A stretch of DNA of 55,081 nucleotides, taken from Burkholderiales bacterium (GTDB lineage: Bacteria > Pseudomonadota > Gammaproteobacteria > Burkholderiales > JAHFRG01). Both the position numbers and the translations under genes were made by a program. This document shows, in pieces, positions 20,156 through 28,377 of the stretch. The notes under the pieces were generated by a model. That model was not told the DNA's origin. It made no database searches and saw nothing but the letters and a program-made list of their open reading frames with translations. Every line of letters starts with the position of its first letter. Position 1 is the first letter of the stretch. Location of the stretch: contig DATIXX010000013.1 of NCBI GenBank assembly GCA_035518095.1, positions 1 through 55,081 on the forward strand, written 5' to 3'.

Positions 20156-20593
20156 CTATTTAGCTACCTGCTTCTCCCGCAGCTCGTCCAGCGTTTTGCA
20201 GTCTATGCACAAGGTCGCGGTGGGACGCGCTTCAAGGCGCTTCAGGCCGATTTCAACACCGCAGTTTTCGCAATATCCATATTCCCCCGAGTCGATTTTA
20301 CCGATGGTCTCTTCGATTTTCTTGATGAGCTTACGCTCGCGGTCGCGGTTGCGCAGTTCTAGAGCCATGTCTGATTCCTGGCTGGCGCGATCATTTGGAT
20401 CGGCAAAAATCGTTGCTTCGTCCTGCATGGTGTGCACCGTCCGGTCTATATCCTGGCTCAACTCGACTTTCAGGGCTTCCAGGATCTTTCGGAAGTGCCC
20501 ACGCTGCTTCGGATTCATGTATTCTTCCCCTTTTTTTGGCACGTAGGGGGTGATTTGTTTATGTAGCTCCGGGGACATCTTCGTAGCATCCAT
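20156..20593 (-). CDS. dksA: RNA polymerase-binding transcription factor DksA
   Basis: Binds the RNA polymerase secondary channel and, with ppGpp, controls rRNA and tRNA promoters. The 145-aa protein has the coiled-coil tip motif DPNDRA (Asp65, Asp68, Ala70) followed by [17 protein letters not shown] four-cysteine zinc finger has Cys108, Cys111, Cys129 and Cys132 (CENC and CIDC). The ATG at 20593 is used; an in-frame ATG five codons later is possible. The gene lies just upstream of, and divergent to, the tRNA promoter at 20676, a promoter class that DksA typically regulates. Confidence 0.96.
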   Translation of the reverse strand: MDATKMSPELHKQITPYVPKKGEEYMNPKQRGHFRKILEALKVELSQDIDRTVHTMQDEATIFADPNDRASQESDMALELRNRDRERKLIKKIEETIGKIDSGEYGYCENCGVEIGLKRLEARPTATLCIDCKTLDELREKQVAK

Positions 20594-20675
20594 TATTGGA
20601 AAAACGCCTTGATATCAGAAAACGAATTATACCGCAAGTCCAATCCGCTCGATTTGATTTTTGCTGCACGGTGAA

Positions 20676-20704
20676 TTGACCTTTGTTTGGGTCAAGAGTA
20701 TATT
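20676..20704 (+). promoter_or_regulatory. Promoter of the tRNA-Pro-Arg-His operon
   Basis: TTGACC at 20676-20681, a 17-base spacer, TATATT at 20699-20704: five of six matches at each element with ideal spacing. The bases after the -10 (TACGCCCTTCC) are GC-rich, the discriminator type seen at stringently controlled stable RNA promoters. The tRNA begins about 10 bases downstream. Confidence 0.8.
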
Positions 20705-20714
20705 TACGCCCTTC

Positions 20715-20791
20715 CGGGGTGTAGCGCAGCCTGGTAGCGCGCTTGCTTTGGGAGCAAGATGTCGGGAGTTCAAATCTCTCCACCCCGACCA
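20715..20791 (+). tRNA. tRNA-Pro (anticodon TGG)
   Basis: 77 bases with CCA encoded. The acceptor stem CGGGGTG (20715-20721) pairs with CACCCCG (20781-20787). The anticodon loop TTTGGGA gives anticodon TGG. The T arm carries GTTCAAATC. First tRNA of a three-gene cluster. Confidence 0.97.
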
Positions 20792-20849
20792 AGTCTCAAA
20801 CCCGGTTGCTGGGCTCAACATTTTTTCGCAGGCGGTTGCTTTGGCTACA

Positions 20850-20926
20850 GTGCCCGTAGCTCAACCGGATAGAGCACCAGCCTTCTAAGCTGGGGGTTGT
20901 GGGTTCGATTCCCGCCGGGCACGCCA
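20850..20926 (+). tRNA. tRNA-Arg (anticodon TCT)
   Basis: 77 bases with CCA encoded. The acceptor stem GTGCCCG pairs with CGGGCAC. The anticodon loop CTTCTAA gives anticodon TCT, reading AGA and probably AGG. The T-loop GTTCGATTC is canonical. Second gene of the cluster, 58 bases after tRNA-Pro. Confidence 0.97.
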
Positions 20927-20974
20927 TACTTGATGCTTTGATACCGAGTCGCGTGCCGACATGCTTGCTTCAAT

Positions 20975-21050
20975 GGTGGACGTAGCTCAATGGTAGAGTC
21001 CCGGATTGTGATTCCGGTTGTTGTGGGTTCGAATCCCATCGTCCACCCCA
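20975..21050 (+). tRNA. tRNA-His (anticodon GTG)
   Basis: 76 bases including an encoded extra 5' G (20975) that would pair with discriminator C73, the identity mark of tRNA-His. The acceptor stem GTGGACG pairs with CGTCCAC, and CCA is encoded. The anticodon loop TTGTGAT gives GTG. Pro, Arg and His tRNAs also share one operon in E. coli (argX-hisR-leuT-proM), in another order. Confidence 0.97.
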
Positions 21051-21093
21051 AAATTTCAGAACGTCCAAACAACCCCCTACATGCTTCGAATCT

Positions 21094-21128
21094 GTTCGCA
21101 AATCAAGTGCTGCGAACGCGCTCTTTTT
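21094..21128 (+). terminator. Possible terminator after the tRNA cluster
   Basis: GTTCGCA (21094-21100) and TGCGAAC (21111-21117) form a 7-bp stem with a 10-base loop. A run of five T begins seven bases after the stem. The delayed T-run makes this only a fair candidate. Confidence 0.35.
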
Positions 21129-21395
21129 CGAGCCTTTCGAACGCCGATCGAATGAGCTCCTGACTAATGCTGCCAAGAAAGATGTTTCTCAGGGAGTTGC
21201 AGCGGTGCCATCGTATCGCACAATTCTGGGCAGAATTAGGGCGCCAAGACCAAATCAGATGATGTGCGATTTGCGAGAGAGCAATTACTCCCAAATCATG
21301 GAAGTGCGGTTCCAGAAGCAATATAATTTAGGCAAACGATTTAAGTCTTGACATGAGCCAGGGGCAGTGGCCGCGTGCGGCCAAAGGAGGCAAGC
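21129..21395. other. Intergenic region between tRNA-His terminator and the 95-aa gene
   Basis: With the terminator candidate, this makes a gene-free stretch of about 345 bases after tRNA-His. No convincing gene is seen on either strand; short open frames lack good start sites or recognisable sequence. A TATAAT at 21322-21327 has only a poor -35 partner (TGGAAG). A TTGACA at 21348-21353 has no -10 at proper distance. The promoter for the ppk2 cluster probably lies here but is not pinned down. Confidence 0.5.
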
Positions 21396-21683
21396 ATGAG
21401 TGAAATTTCAAAGGATATCGGTGTCCTCGCCGTCCTTGCAAAGAGGATGGTCGAGGAAATACTGCCCAAGGCGCTGCAAATAAAGGAACGCGTTGACCGA
21501 GGCGAGGTGCTGAACGATCTCGATATTGCGTTCCTGGAGCGGGTGTTTGCGAACGCCAAAAACCTCGGGCCCATAATCGACAAAGATCCGCGCGCGCGCG
21601 ATGTCGCGGGACGCATGGTGTCACTGTATAAAGAGATTATGGATAAGGCGCTGGAAAACGAAAAAGCCCAAAAAGGTTCCTGA
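21396..21683 (+). CDS. Small helical protein of unknown function, upstream of ppk2
   Basis: Not recognised. The 95-residue protein starts at the ATG at 21396, preceded by a strong AAAGGAGG at 21384-21390. It has no signal peptide or membrane segment and looks almost wholly alpha-helical, with many charged residues (AKRMVEEILPKALQIKERVDRGE, split here at residues 15-37, then FLERVFANAK). The C-terminus is Lys/Glu-rich. The gap to ppk2 is 51 bases, and ppk2 has a matching AAGGAGG site, so the two are probably co-transcribed and strongly translated. It might be an accessory or regulator of the polyphosphate kinase; that is a guess from position. Confidence 0.75.
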   Translation: MSEISKDIGVLAVLAKRMVEEILPKALQIKERVDRGEVLNDLDIAFLERVFANAKNLGPIIDKDPRARDVAGRMVSLYKEIMDKALENEKAQKGS

Positions 21684-21734
21684 AGACGAATTGTTTGGAG
21701 CGCGCGCCTGAAAAATCACTAAGGAGGCAAAATT

Positions 21735-22556
21735 ATGGCTGACGACAGCACAGAAAAACCTAACAAAGGTTCCAAGGGCAAAAACAAACTCAAGAATAAG
21801 CAATACTTGAAAGAACTCGCGAAGCTGCATGTCGAGCTTGTCAAGCTCCAGGAATGGGTCAAGCGCAAAGGCCTCAGGGTTTGCATCGTCTTCGAAGGGC
21901 GCGACGGCGCGGGCAAAGGTGGGACCATCAAGGCGATCACCGAGCGCGTGAGCCCTCGCGTATTCCGGGTCATCGCGCTACCATCGCCGACCGAACGCGA
22001 GAAAAGCCAGATGTACGTGCAGCGTTACCTGCCTCACCTGCCGGCGGCCGGCGAAATAGTGATCTGGGACCGCAGCTGGTACAACCGCGCAGGCGTCGAG
22101 CGTGTGATGGGTTTTTGCCCCCCAGAACACGTAAAGCGCTTCCTCGAATTGGTACCCGCCTTCGAAAAGCTAATGGCCGAAGACGGAATCATCCTGTTCA
22201 AGTATTGGTTGGAGGTCAGCATGGCTGAGCAAACCCGCCGGCTCGAGGCGCGTATCAACGACGGGCGCAAAATCTGGAAACTCTCGCCAATGGATCTTGA
22301 GTCATACAGCCGCTGGTATGACTACTCGCGGGCGCGCGACGATATGTTCAAGATGACTGACACCGCATGGGCGCCGTGGTACGTGGTGAATTCGGACGAC
22401 AAGAAGCGCGCGCGGCTTAATGTTATCACCCATCTGCTGAGCAAAATCCCGTACAAGAAGCTGAAGGGCGACAAAGTGAAGTTGCCAAAGCGGCAAAAGC
22501 CCCACGGCTATCGGGAACCGGACTATCCGTTCAAGTATATTCCCGAGAAGTTTTGA
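21735..22556 (+). CDS. ppk2: Polyphosphate kinase 2 family protein
   Basis: Transfers phosphate between polyphosphate and nucleotides. The 273-aa single-domain enzyme has a P-loop-like Walker A at residues 54-62 (EGRDGAGKG), then ALPSPTEREKSQ. The Walker B/catalytic stretch is VIWDRSWYNRAGVERV with Asp112 and Arg113. The lid region contains KLSPMDLESYSRWYDYSRARD. This pattern fits a one-domain PPK2; whether it prefers NDP (class I) or NMP (class II) cannot be told by eye. An AAGGAGG site precedes the ATG. It lies in a cluster with a small helical protein, a GNAT enzyme and a SulP transporter. Confidence 0.92.
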   Translation: MADDSTEKPNKGSKGKNKLKNKQYLKELAKLHVELVKLQEWVKRKGLRVCIVFEGRDGAGKGGTIKAITERVSPRVFRVIALPSPTEREKSQMYVQRYLPHLPAAGEIVIWDRSWYNRAGVERVMGFCPPEHVKRFLELVPAFEKLMAEDGIILFKYWLEVSMAEQTRRLEARINDGRKIWKLSPMDLESYSRWYDYSRARDDMFKMTDTAWAPWYVVNSDDKKRARLNVITHLLSKIPYKKLKGDKVKLPKRQKPHGYREPDYPFKYIPEKF

Positions 22557-22599
22557 GGCGGCAAGTGGTCAGACTGCTGGTCGCCCGCTCGACGCTGCG

Positions 22600-23148
22600 A
22601 TGAAAGCCGCTGCGCCGGTAGCCGAATTCAGGCCTGTCGATGTGCGGTTGCGAGGCGGGCAGCGGGTAACCTTGCGCGCGGTACGCCTGCAGGACAAGGA
22701 AGAGCTGCAGGCTGCCATCAAACGGCTTTCGGCTGAATCGCGTTACGCGCGTTTCATGACCGCACTGCGCGAGTTGCCGCCGCAGATGCTCGAGCGCGCG
22801 ACCAATCCTGAGGGAAGCCGCGAGTTGCAACTGGTTGCTGTCGTGCCGGAGGGCGCGCGGAAAAAAATCATCGCCGGTGCGCGCTATGCCGCCGGAGCCG
22901 GGAGTACGGACTGCGAGTTTGCAGTCGCTGTTACCGATGAATGGCAGGGGCAGGGTCTCGCGCGCCAGCTCCTGGAAGCATTAATGCAAACCGCGCACGC
23001 ACGAGGGTTCGAGCGTATGCAAGGATATATCCTTGCATCCAACACGCGCATGCTGAGTCTCGCAAAACGTCTTGGCTTCCTAGAAGTAGCCAGTCCGGAA
23101 GGCCCGATGGTTCGCATGGTTCGTTGCAATCTAACTCGCATTTCCTGA
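22600..23148 (+). CDS. GNAT family N-acetyltransferase
   Basis: Predicted acetyl-CoA-dependent acetyltransferase of unknown substrate, 182 aa. Motif A, which holds the acetyl-CoA pyrophosphate, is VTDEWQGQGLARQLLEAL (about residues 110-127) with the Q-G-Q-G-L-A core. SNTRMLSLAKRLGF is the usual motif B helix. The N-terminal half (LRAVRLQDKEELQAAIKRLS) resembles GNAT modules seen alone or fused to acyl-CoA ligase-like proteins that acetylate other proteins. It lies 43 bases after ppk2 and 42 bases before the SulP gene, all on one strand, suggesting one transcript. A protein-acetylating role is only a possibility. Confidence 0.85.
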   Translation: MKAAAPVAEFRPVDVRLRGGQRVTLRAVRLQDKEELQAAIKRLSAESRYARFMTALRELPPQMLERATNPEGSRELQLVAVVPEGARKKIIAGARYAAGAGSTDCEFAVAVTDEWQGQGLARQLLEALMQTAHARGFERMQGYILASNTRMLSLAKRLGFLEVASPEGPMVRMVRCNLTRIS

Positions 23149-23190
23149 TTTAACCTATTCGGCATGCCACATAAGCCGTGAGGTAACACG

Positions 23191-24888
23191 ATGTCGAGCA
23201 ACCGACCCGGCGGCTTCCGCCTCCCAGTGCCTGATTGGATCCGTGATTACCAAAAGCAATGGATTCAGCTGGACGTTATCGCGGGGCTGACTGCTGCGGC
23301 AGTCGTGATTCCAAAAGCGATGGCTTACGCCACAATCGCCGGGCTTCCAGTGCAGGTAGGCCTCTATACCGCGTTTCTGCCGATGGTGATCTACGCAGTG
23401 CTCGGGACGTCGCGGCCGCTCAGCGTGAGCACGACTACAACGCTTGCAATTCTGGCGGCCGCGGAATTTGGTGAGGTGGTTCCAGGCGGCGACCCAAGCT
23501 CGCTTTTAGTCGCTTCGGCAACATTGACATTGCTGGTCGGGGCAGTTCTGGTTCTGGCTTCGTTCTTGAGACTGGGCGTGGTGGCCAACTTTATATCGGA
23601 ACCGGTGCTGATAGGATTCAAGGCAGGTATCGGGCTGGTCATCGTACTCGACCAACTGCCGAAGCTAATGGGGATTCATTTTCAGAAGGGCTCGTTTTTT
23701 CATAATGTCCTCGCCATTGTACAAGGCGTTCCACATGCGTCAATGACTACAGCGGCGTTGGGCGTGGTCATGATCGGGATACTCGTGGCGGTCGAGCGTT
23801 TTTTTCCGCGAGCGCCAGCGCCGATCATTGCAGTTGCCAGCGGAATCGCAGGAATGAGCCTCTTCGGGCTGCAGGATTACGGCGTCGGCACTGTTGGCCA
23901 GGTTCCAACGGGCCTTCCGTCGCTTACTTTGCCGAACTTGCAGCTGATCGTTCAGCTCTGGCCGGCAGCCTTGGGAATCGCGCTGATGAGTTTCACCGAA
24001 TCGATTGCCGCCGGACGCGCGTTTGCCGAGAAGGACGAGCCAACGCCGCGCGCGAACCGTGAATTATTCGCGACGGGACTTGCGAATATCGGGGGCGCGC
24101 TGTTGGGAGCGATGCCGGCGGGGGGCGGGACCACGCAGACTGCGGTGAACCGGCTTGCCGGAGCACGCACCCAGCTCGCGGAATTAGTCACGGCCGCAGT
24201 CGCGCTGTTCACGATGCTGTTCCTGGCCCCCTTAATCGGCCTGATGCCGGAAGCCACTCTCGCCGCCGTCGTGATCGTCTATTCGATCGGCATGATAAAG
24301 CCGGCGGAGTTCCAAACCATCCTCAAGGTGCGTCGAATGGAATTCATTTGGGCGCTGGTTGCAATGGTCGGAGTGGTGCTGCTGGGAACACTGCAGGGAA
24401 TCCTCGTTGCCATCATCGTTTCGATCCTGGCCCTTGCCTACCAAATAGCTGACCCGCCGGTGCATGTGCTGGGACGGAAGCCGGGTACCAATGTGTTCCG
24501 CCCTCGTTCCAAAGAGCACCCCGAGGACGAAACGTTTCCTGGTTTACTACTGCTGCGGACGGAGGGGCGCATATTTTTTGTGAACTATGAACGCATTGCC
24601 GACAAGATAAGGCCGCTCGTCGTCCAGGCGCAGCCGAAGGTCGTGGTTCTCGATCTCGAAGCCGTATTCGATCTCGAGTATAGTGCGCTCAAAATGCTGA
24701 CCGAAGCCGAGCAGAGAATGCGCGACCGCGGAATCTCGCTGTGGCTGGTCGGTCTCAATCCGGGAGTGCTGGAGATGGTCCAGCGTTCGCCCCTTAGCGG
24801 GATCCTGGGTCGCGACCGGATGATCTTCAATCTGGAGCAGGCTGTCGCCAAACACCAGGCTTCCCTGGCGCAGGGAGATACTCGTTAG
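23191..24888 (+). CDS. SulP family anion transporter with C-terminal STAS domain
   Basis: Inner membrane anion permease of 565 aa; substrates in the family include sulfate, bicarbonate and dicarboxylates. The N-terminal signature includes AAAVVIPKAMAYATIAGLPV and GLYTAFLPMVIYAVLGTSRPLS. About 12-14 hydrophobic segments run to residue 420, including SFTESIAAGRAFA near 265. The C-terminal STAS domain begins near residue 450 (GLLLLRTEGRIFFVNYERIAD) and includes VVVLDLEAVFDLEYSAL. Which anion it carries cannot be read from sequence; the organism's C1/CO2 metabolism makes bicarbonate worth considering. GAGGT precedes the ATG. Confidence 0.9.
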   Translation: MSSNRPGGFRLPVPDWIRDYQKQWIQLDVIAGLTAAAVVIPKAMAYATIAGLPVQVGLYTAFLPMVIYAVLGTSRPLSVSTTTTLAILAAAEFGEVVPGGDPSSLLVASATLTLLVGAVLVLASFLRLGVVANFISEPVLIGFKAGIGLVIVLDQLPKLMGIHFQKGSFFHNVLAIVQGVPHASMTTAALGVVMIGILVAVERFFPRAPAPIIAVASGIAGMSLFGLQDYGVGTVGQVPTGLPSLTLPNLQLIVQLWPAALGIALMSFTESIAAGRAFAEKDEPTPRANRELFATGLANIGGALLGAMPAGGGTTQTAVNRLAGARTQLAELVTAAVALFTMLFLAPLIGLMPEATLAAVVIVYSIGMIKPAEFQTILKVRRMEFIWALVAMVGVVLLGTLQGILVAIIVSILALAYQIADPPVHVLGRKPGTNVFRPRSKEHPEDETFPGLLLLRTEGRIFFVNYERIADKIRPLVVQAQPKVVVLDLEAVFDLEYSALKMLTEAEQRMRDRGISLWLVGLNPGVLEMVQRSPLSGILGRDRMIFNLEQAVAKHQASLAQGDTR

Positions 24889-24926
24889 AACTTGTCTGCT
24901 GCGCGCGGGACGATCGCCTTAACCGT

Positions 24927-25376
24927 TTACCGGTTTTTGGCGCGTAGCAAGCGCTGTTTTTGCCGCTGCCATTCGCGTTCTTTTTCGGCTTCGCGCTTAT
25001 CATGCTGCTTCTTGCCTTTAGCGAGCCCAATTTCCAACTTTACCTTGCCACGGGAGTAATGAATATCCAGCGGCACTAAAGTGTATCCTGCGCGTTCGAC
25101 CTTACCGATCAGTGTATTTATCTCGTTGGAGTGCAGCAGCAACTTGCGGGTGCGAGTAGCATCGGGTAAAACATGTGTCGAAACGGTCTCCAGCGGGCTA
25201 ATATGGCACCCGGTCATGAAAAGCTCCCCTTTGCGCACCACGACATAAGCTTCCTTTATTTGGCAGCGGCCCGCGCGAATGGCTTTGACTTCCCAGCCCT
25301 TGAGCACGATGCCCGCCTCGTATTTTTCTTCGATAAAGTAATCGTGGAATGCTTTTTTATTTTGAATAATGCTCAT
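24927..25376 (-). CDS. smpB: SsrA-binding protein SmpB
   Basis: Binds tmRNA and delivers it to stalled ribosomes in trans-translation. The 149-aa protein has the family core [24 protein letters not shown] (residues 11-34) and the [10 protein letters not shown] motif. The C-terminus is a basic tail ([22 protein letters not shown], last 22 residues) that enters the decoding centre. tmRNA itself was not found in the window. It converges with the SulP gene and diverges from ratA; the 51-base gap at 25377-25427 must hold both promoters. Confidence 0.96.
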   Translation of the reverse strand: MSIIQNKKAFHDYFIEEKYEAGIVLKGWEVKAIRAGRCQIKEAYVVVRKGELFMTGCHISPLETVSTHVLPDATRTRKLLLHSNEINTLIGKVERAGYTLVPLDIHYSRGKVKLEIGLAKGKKQHDKREAEKEREWQRQKQRLLRAKNR

Positions 25377-25427
25377 TAGGCGCGGACACTGCTAATATTT
25401 TATGATTTTATCAGCTTTCAGAATGCC

Positions 25428-25859
25428 ATGAACCAGGTAGACAGATCGGTGCTGGTGGGCTATACGGCGCAGCAAATGTTTTCTCTCGTTGACAGGGTGG
25501 AAGAGTATCCCGAGTTTCTGCCTTGGTGCGTTGGCGCGTCGGTCAGCCAACGAACTGAACAAATTACTTTGGCGACGATTCGCCTTAAATACGGCTACCT
25601 CAAGCATAGCTTCACTACCGAGAACACCAAACATGCGCCAGATTCAATCGAAATGCATTTGGTACACGGCCCGTTCCGTTGTCTTGACGGTAGTTGGCGC
25701 TTTATGGAATTGGGCGAATCGGGTTGTAAGATCGAATTTCGGCTGTGTTATGAGTTTTCCAGCAAGCTACTGGAAAAACTACTCGGCCCCGCTTTCAAGC
25801 ACATCGCTGACAGTTTCATTGACGGTTTTATCAATCGTGCCAAGGCGCTTTACGCTTGA
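25428..25859 (+). CDS. ratA: RatA / coenzyme Q-binding (COQ10-like) START-domain protein
   Basis: The 143-residue START-like protein has the family opening MNQVDRSVLVGYTAQQMFSLV and VEEYPEFLPWCVGASV. The end is GPAFKHIADSFIDGFINRAK. E. coli RatA was described as a ribosome-association toxin, but homologues (COQ10) bind ubiquinone and support respiration. Either function is possible here. It is followed without a gap by rnfH, and smpB is divergent: the smpB/ratA-rnfH arrangement is conserved in many proteobacteria. Confidence 0.92.
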   Translation: MNQVDRSVLVGYTAQQMFSLVDRVEEYPEFLPWCVGASVSQRTEQITLATIRLKYGYLKHSFTTENTKHAPDSIEMHLVHGPFRCLDGSWRFMELGESGCKIEFRLCYEFSSKLLEKLLGPAFKHIADSFIDGFINRAKALYA

Positions 25860-26171
25860 ATGATGAAGGAAATCAGCATCGAAGTGGCCTACGCCGCCCT
25901 CCGCGGCCAGACCATTATGCGGCTACGCGTGAAACGGGGCACCACAATCGGCGAAGCGATAAAACAATCCGGTATTCTAGAGCAATATCCGGAAATCGAT
26001 CTTGGCACAAACAAAGTTGGAATTTTCGGAAAGATAGCGAGGACCGATTCGCCGTTGCGCGATCGGGACCGGGTGGAAATTTACCGCGCGTTGATCGCCG
26101 ATCCCAAGGAGGCGCGCCGCCGCCGCGCTCACGCAGCCATTAGCACGCGAAAAAATACCCGCGGCGCCTGA
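25860..26171 (+). CDS. rnfH: RnfH family ubiquitin-like protein
   Basis: Small beta-grasp protein of 103 aa, function unproven. Family features are ISIEVAYAALRGQTIMRL at the start and GTTIGEAIKQSGILEQYPEID. Then come NKVGIFGKIARTDSPLRDRDRVEIYRAL (near residues 55-82) and DPKEARRRRA with a basic tail. Its ATG begins at the base after the ratA stop, and a second in-frame ATG follows at once; either may be used. Coupling to ratA is certain from spacing. Confidence 0.92.
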   Translation: MMKEISIEVAYAALRGQTIMRLRVKRGTTIGEAIKQSGILEQYPEIDLGTNKVGIFGKIARTDSPLRDRDRVEIYRALIADPKEARRRRAHAAISTRKNTRGA

Positions 26172-26187
26172 AATCGGATCAAATGAA

Positions 26188-26670
26188 TTATTTTGGAGGG
26201 TTACACCAGGAGTCCGCGCTTTTTTGCGCGTTAGCGATTTCCTCCTGCCGCTGGTTGTCGTCGAGATATTCGCGCTCGCCCTTGTCGTTAGTTCGGGTGA
26301 CGCGCGCACCGGACTGCAAGGCGTGCAGGCTGTCAAGAGCGCGTTGGCAGTTCTGCTGGCGCTGTTTGGCGTCAGCCAACGCTTTTTCTTCCTTAACCTG
26401 TTTTTCCTCCGCTTCTACTTGGCGCTTGCGGAATTCAGCGTCCTGCTCAATGTAGGATTTAGTTCCCGGCGCTTTTTGGGCACCGGACTCAGCGTCGGCT
26501 GCAGTGCCCGATCTGATGTTCAAAGTTTGCTCTTGCGTTGCGCCGGGGGCCGGCTGATCCGAATAATGGACCGTGCCGTCGCTATCGACCCATTTGTAAA
26601 CGTCGCAGTAGGCATTTGTCGCGGCCAGCAGCGCCAGCGCAATTGCACCCAGTACATGCGTATACGGCAT
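26188..26670 (-). CDS. Exported DUF4124 domain protein
   Basis: Probable periplasmic protein of 160 aa with unknown role. A signal peptide occupies about residues 1-22 (hydrophobic ALALLAATNAYC). Next comes the DUF4124 motif DVYKWVDSDGTVHYSDQPAPG, split around residues 23-43. The rest is a charged helical stretch rich in Lys, Glu, Gln and Ala (about residues 80-115), likely a coiled coil. The end has two cysteines (NCQRAL and SWCNPP), perhaps disulfide-bonded. It converges with rnfH, 16 bases away. Confidence 0.85.
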   Translation of the reverse strand: MPYTHVLGAIALALLAATNAYCDVYKWVDSDGTVHYSDQPAPGATQEQTLNIRSGTAADAESGAQKAPGTKSYIEQDAEFRKRQVEAEEKQVKEEKALADAKQRQQNCQRALDSLHALQSGARVTRTNDKGEREYLDDNQRQEEIANAQKSADSWCNPPK

Positions 26671-26816
26671 AACAACTCCTGTAGGGCAAAATTACCCGTT
26701 AGTGTATTCCAAAGAATCTATAAAGTGTAGGACTTAGCGCACAGTGCCAAGCGGCCATTGACTTGAATTGCCTGGGAAATTCAGGTCACCCGCTCCTGAC
26801 GTCCGGGCGTCTAATA

Positions 26817-26845
26817 TTTACCCCCCGATGCACCTTGCGTATAAT
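26817..26845 (+). promoter_or_regulatory. Promoter of guaB-guaA
   Basis: TTTACC at 26817-26822, a 17-base spacer, and a perfect TATAAT at 26840-26845. The predicted transcript starts about 17 bases before the guaB ATG, preceded by an AAAGGAAC ribosome site. No operator sequence was recognised. Confidence 0.75.
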
Positions 26846-26868
26846 GTTATTTTGCAAAGGAACAAAAT

Positions 26869-28329
26869 ATGCAGGTAATTCAAAAAGCATTGACCTTTGA
26901 TGATGTTCTGCTGGTTCCCGCACACTCCACAGTTCTGCCGCGCCACGTAAATCTCTCCACGCAATTGACTCGCAAGATAACATTAAATATCCCGCTGATT
27001 TCGGCGGCCATGGACACTGTGACGGAAGCGCGGCTTGCGATCGCTGTTGCGCAAGAAGGCGGAGTGGGCATCATTCACAAAAATATGCAGGCCAAGGCGC
27101 AAGCCGCCCAAGTTGCGAAGGTCAAGCGATTCGAGAGCGGCGTGGTGAAAGATCCGATCACAATTCCCCAGGACATGAAAGTGCGAGAGGTCGTGAATCT
27201 CACGCAACAGCACAAAATCTCAGGTTTGCCGGTAGTCGAAGGCGCGCGGGTCGTCGGCATAGTTACCAACCGTGATTTGCGCTTTGAGACCAATCTCGAT
27301 CAGCCGATTAAAAATATTATGACCCCGCGCGAGCGGCTGGTGACCGTGAGAGAGGGCGCGAGCCGAGAAGAGGCGCTGAAATTGATGCACAAGTTCCGCT
27401 TGGAGCGGGTGCTGGTGGTAAACGAAACGTTCGAACTGAAAGGGCTGATTACGGTCAAGGACATACTCAAGTCCAGCGAACATCCGGATGCTTGCAAAGA
27501 CGAACTCGGGCGGTTGCGGGCGGGCGCTGCGGTGGGTGTCGGCGAAGGTACGGAGGAACGCGTCGAAAGCCTGGTCGAAGCAGGCGCAGATGTGATTGTG
27601 GTGGACACCGCACACGGTCACGCACAAGGCGTTCTGGACCGCGTGAAATGGATTAAAAAGCACTTTCCTACGACTCAAGTTATTGGCGGCAATATCGGAA
27701 CGGCGGATGGCGCGAGGGCGATGATGGACCACGGTGCAGACGGAGTAAAAGTCGGAATCGGACCGGGCTCGATTTGCACCACGCGCATCGTTGCCGGAGT
27801 CGGCGTGCCGCAAATCACCGCAATTCAGAACGTGGCGCAGGCTCTCAAAGGCAGCGGAATTCCGATAATAGCGGACGGGGGCGTACGTTACTCCGGCGAT
27901 ATCGCCAAAGCTGTCGCTGCAGGCGCGAACGTGGTTATGCTGGGCGGGCTGTTTGCCGGCACTGAAGAAGCACCGGGAGAAATCGAATTATTCCAAGGCC
28001 GTTCGTATAAATCTTATCGTGGTATGGGCTCGCTCGGTGCGATGCAGCTGGGATCAAGCGACCGTTATTTTCAGGAGCCCGAGATGAACGCCGACAAACT
28101 GGTGCCTGAGGGTGTTGAAGGCCGGGTGCCCTACAAAGGCAGTGTCGTGGCTGTAATGCAGCAGTTGACGGGAGGGCTCCGCGCAAGCATGGGTTATGTC
28201 GGCTGCTCAACCATTGATGAAATGCGTTCTCGAGCGCAATTCGTCGAAATCACTTCCGCGGGTATGCGCGAATCGCATGTTCACAATGTGCAGATTACCA
28301 AGGAGGCACCGAATTACCGCGTCGAGTAA
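26869..28329 (+). CDS. guaB: IMP dehydrogenase
   Basis: Oxidises IMP to XMP with NAD, the first committed step of GMP synthesis. The 486-aa protein has [14 protein letters not shown] at the N-terminus and two CBS domains at about residues 95-205 ([13 protein letters not shown] and [13 protein letters not shown]). The catalytic loop [11 protein letters not shown] carries Cys303. The flap and C-terminal parts include [19 protein letters not shown]. Length is typical. guaA follows 48 bases later, and the pair forms the usual gua operon. Confidence 0.98.
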   Translation: MQVIQKALTFDDVLLVPAHSTVLPRHVNLSTQLTRKITLNIPLISAAMDTVTEARLAIAVAQEGGVGIIHKNMQAKAQAAQVAKVKRFESGVVKDPITIPQDMKVREVVNLTQQHKISGLPVVEGARVVGIVTNRDLRFETNLDQPIKNIMTPRERLVTVREGASREEALKLMHKFRLERVLVVNETFELKGLITVKDILKSSEHPDACKDELGRLRAGAAVGVGEGTEERVESLVEAGADVIVVDTAHGHAQGVLDRVKWIKKHFPTTQVIGGNIGTADGARAMMDHGADGVKVGIGPGSICTTRIVAGVGVPQITAIQNVAQALKGSGIPIIADGGVRYSGDIAKAVAAGANVVMLGGLFAGTEEAPGEIELFQGRSYKSYRGMGSLGAMQLGSSDRYFQEPEMNADKLVPEGVEGRVPYKGSVVAVMQQLTGGLRASMGYVGCSTIDEMRSRAQFVEITSAGMRESHVHNVQITKEAPNYRVE

Positions 28330-28377
28330 GGTGCGCCAAATTTGCATGACCGGGCGCTCCGAGACTCTAATCCTGCA

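Noticed and set aside
20559..21176. Short open frames overlapping the tRNA genes
   Set aside because: The DNA folds as three complete tRNAs with encoded CCA ends; the frames are translations of tRNA sequence.
21103..21321. Minus-strand open frame of 72 codons after the tRNA cluster
   Set aside because: No ribosome site, no recognisable sequence, and composition like noncoding spacer.
21348..21353. Perfect TTGACA as -35 of a promoter for the ppk2 cluster
   Set aside because: No -10-like hexamer at 16-18 bases downstream; the region there is GC-rich and ends in the ribosome site.
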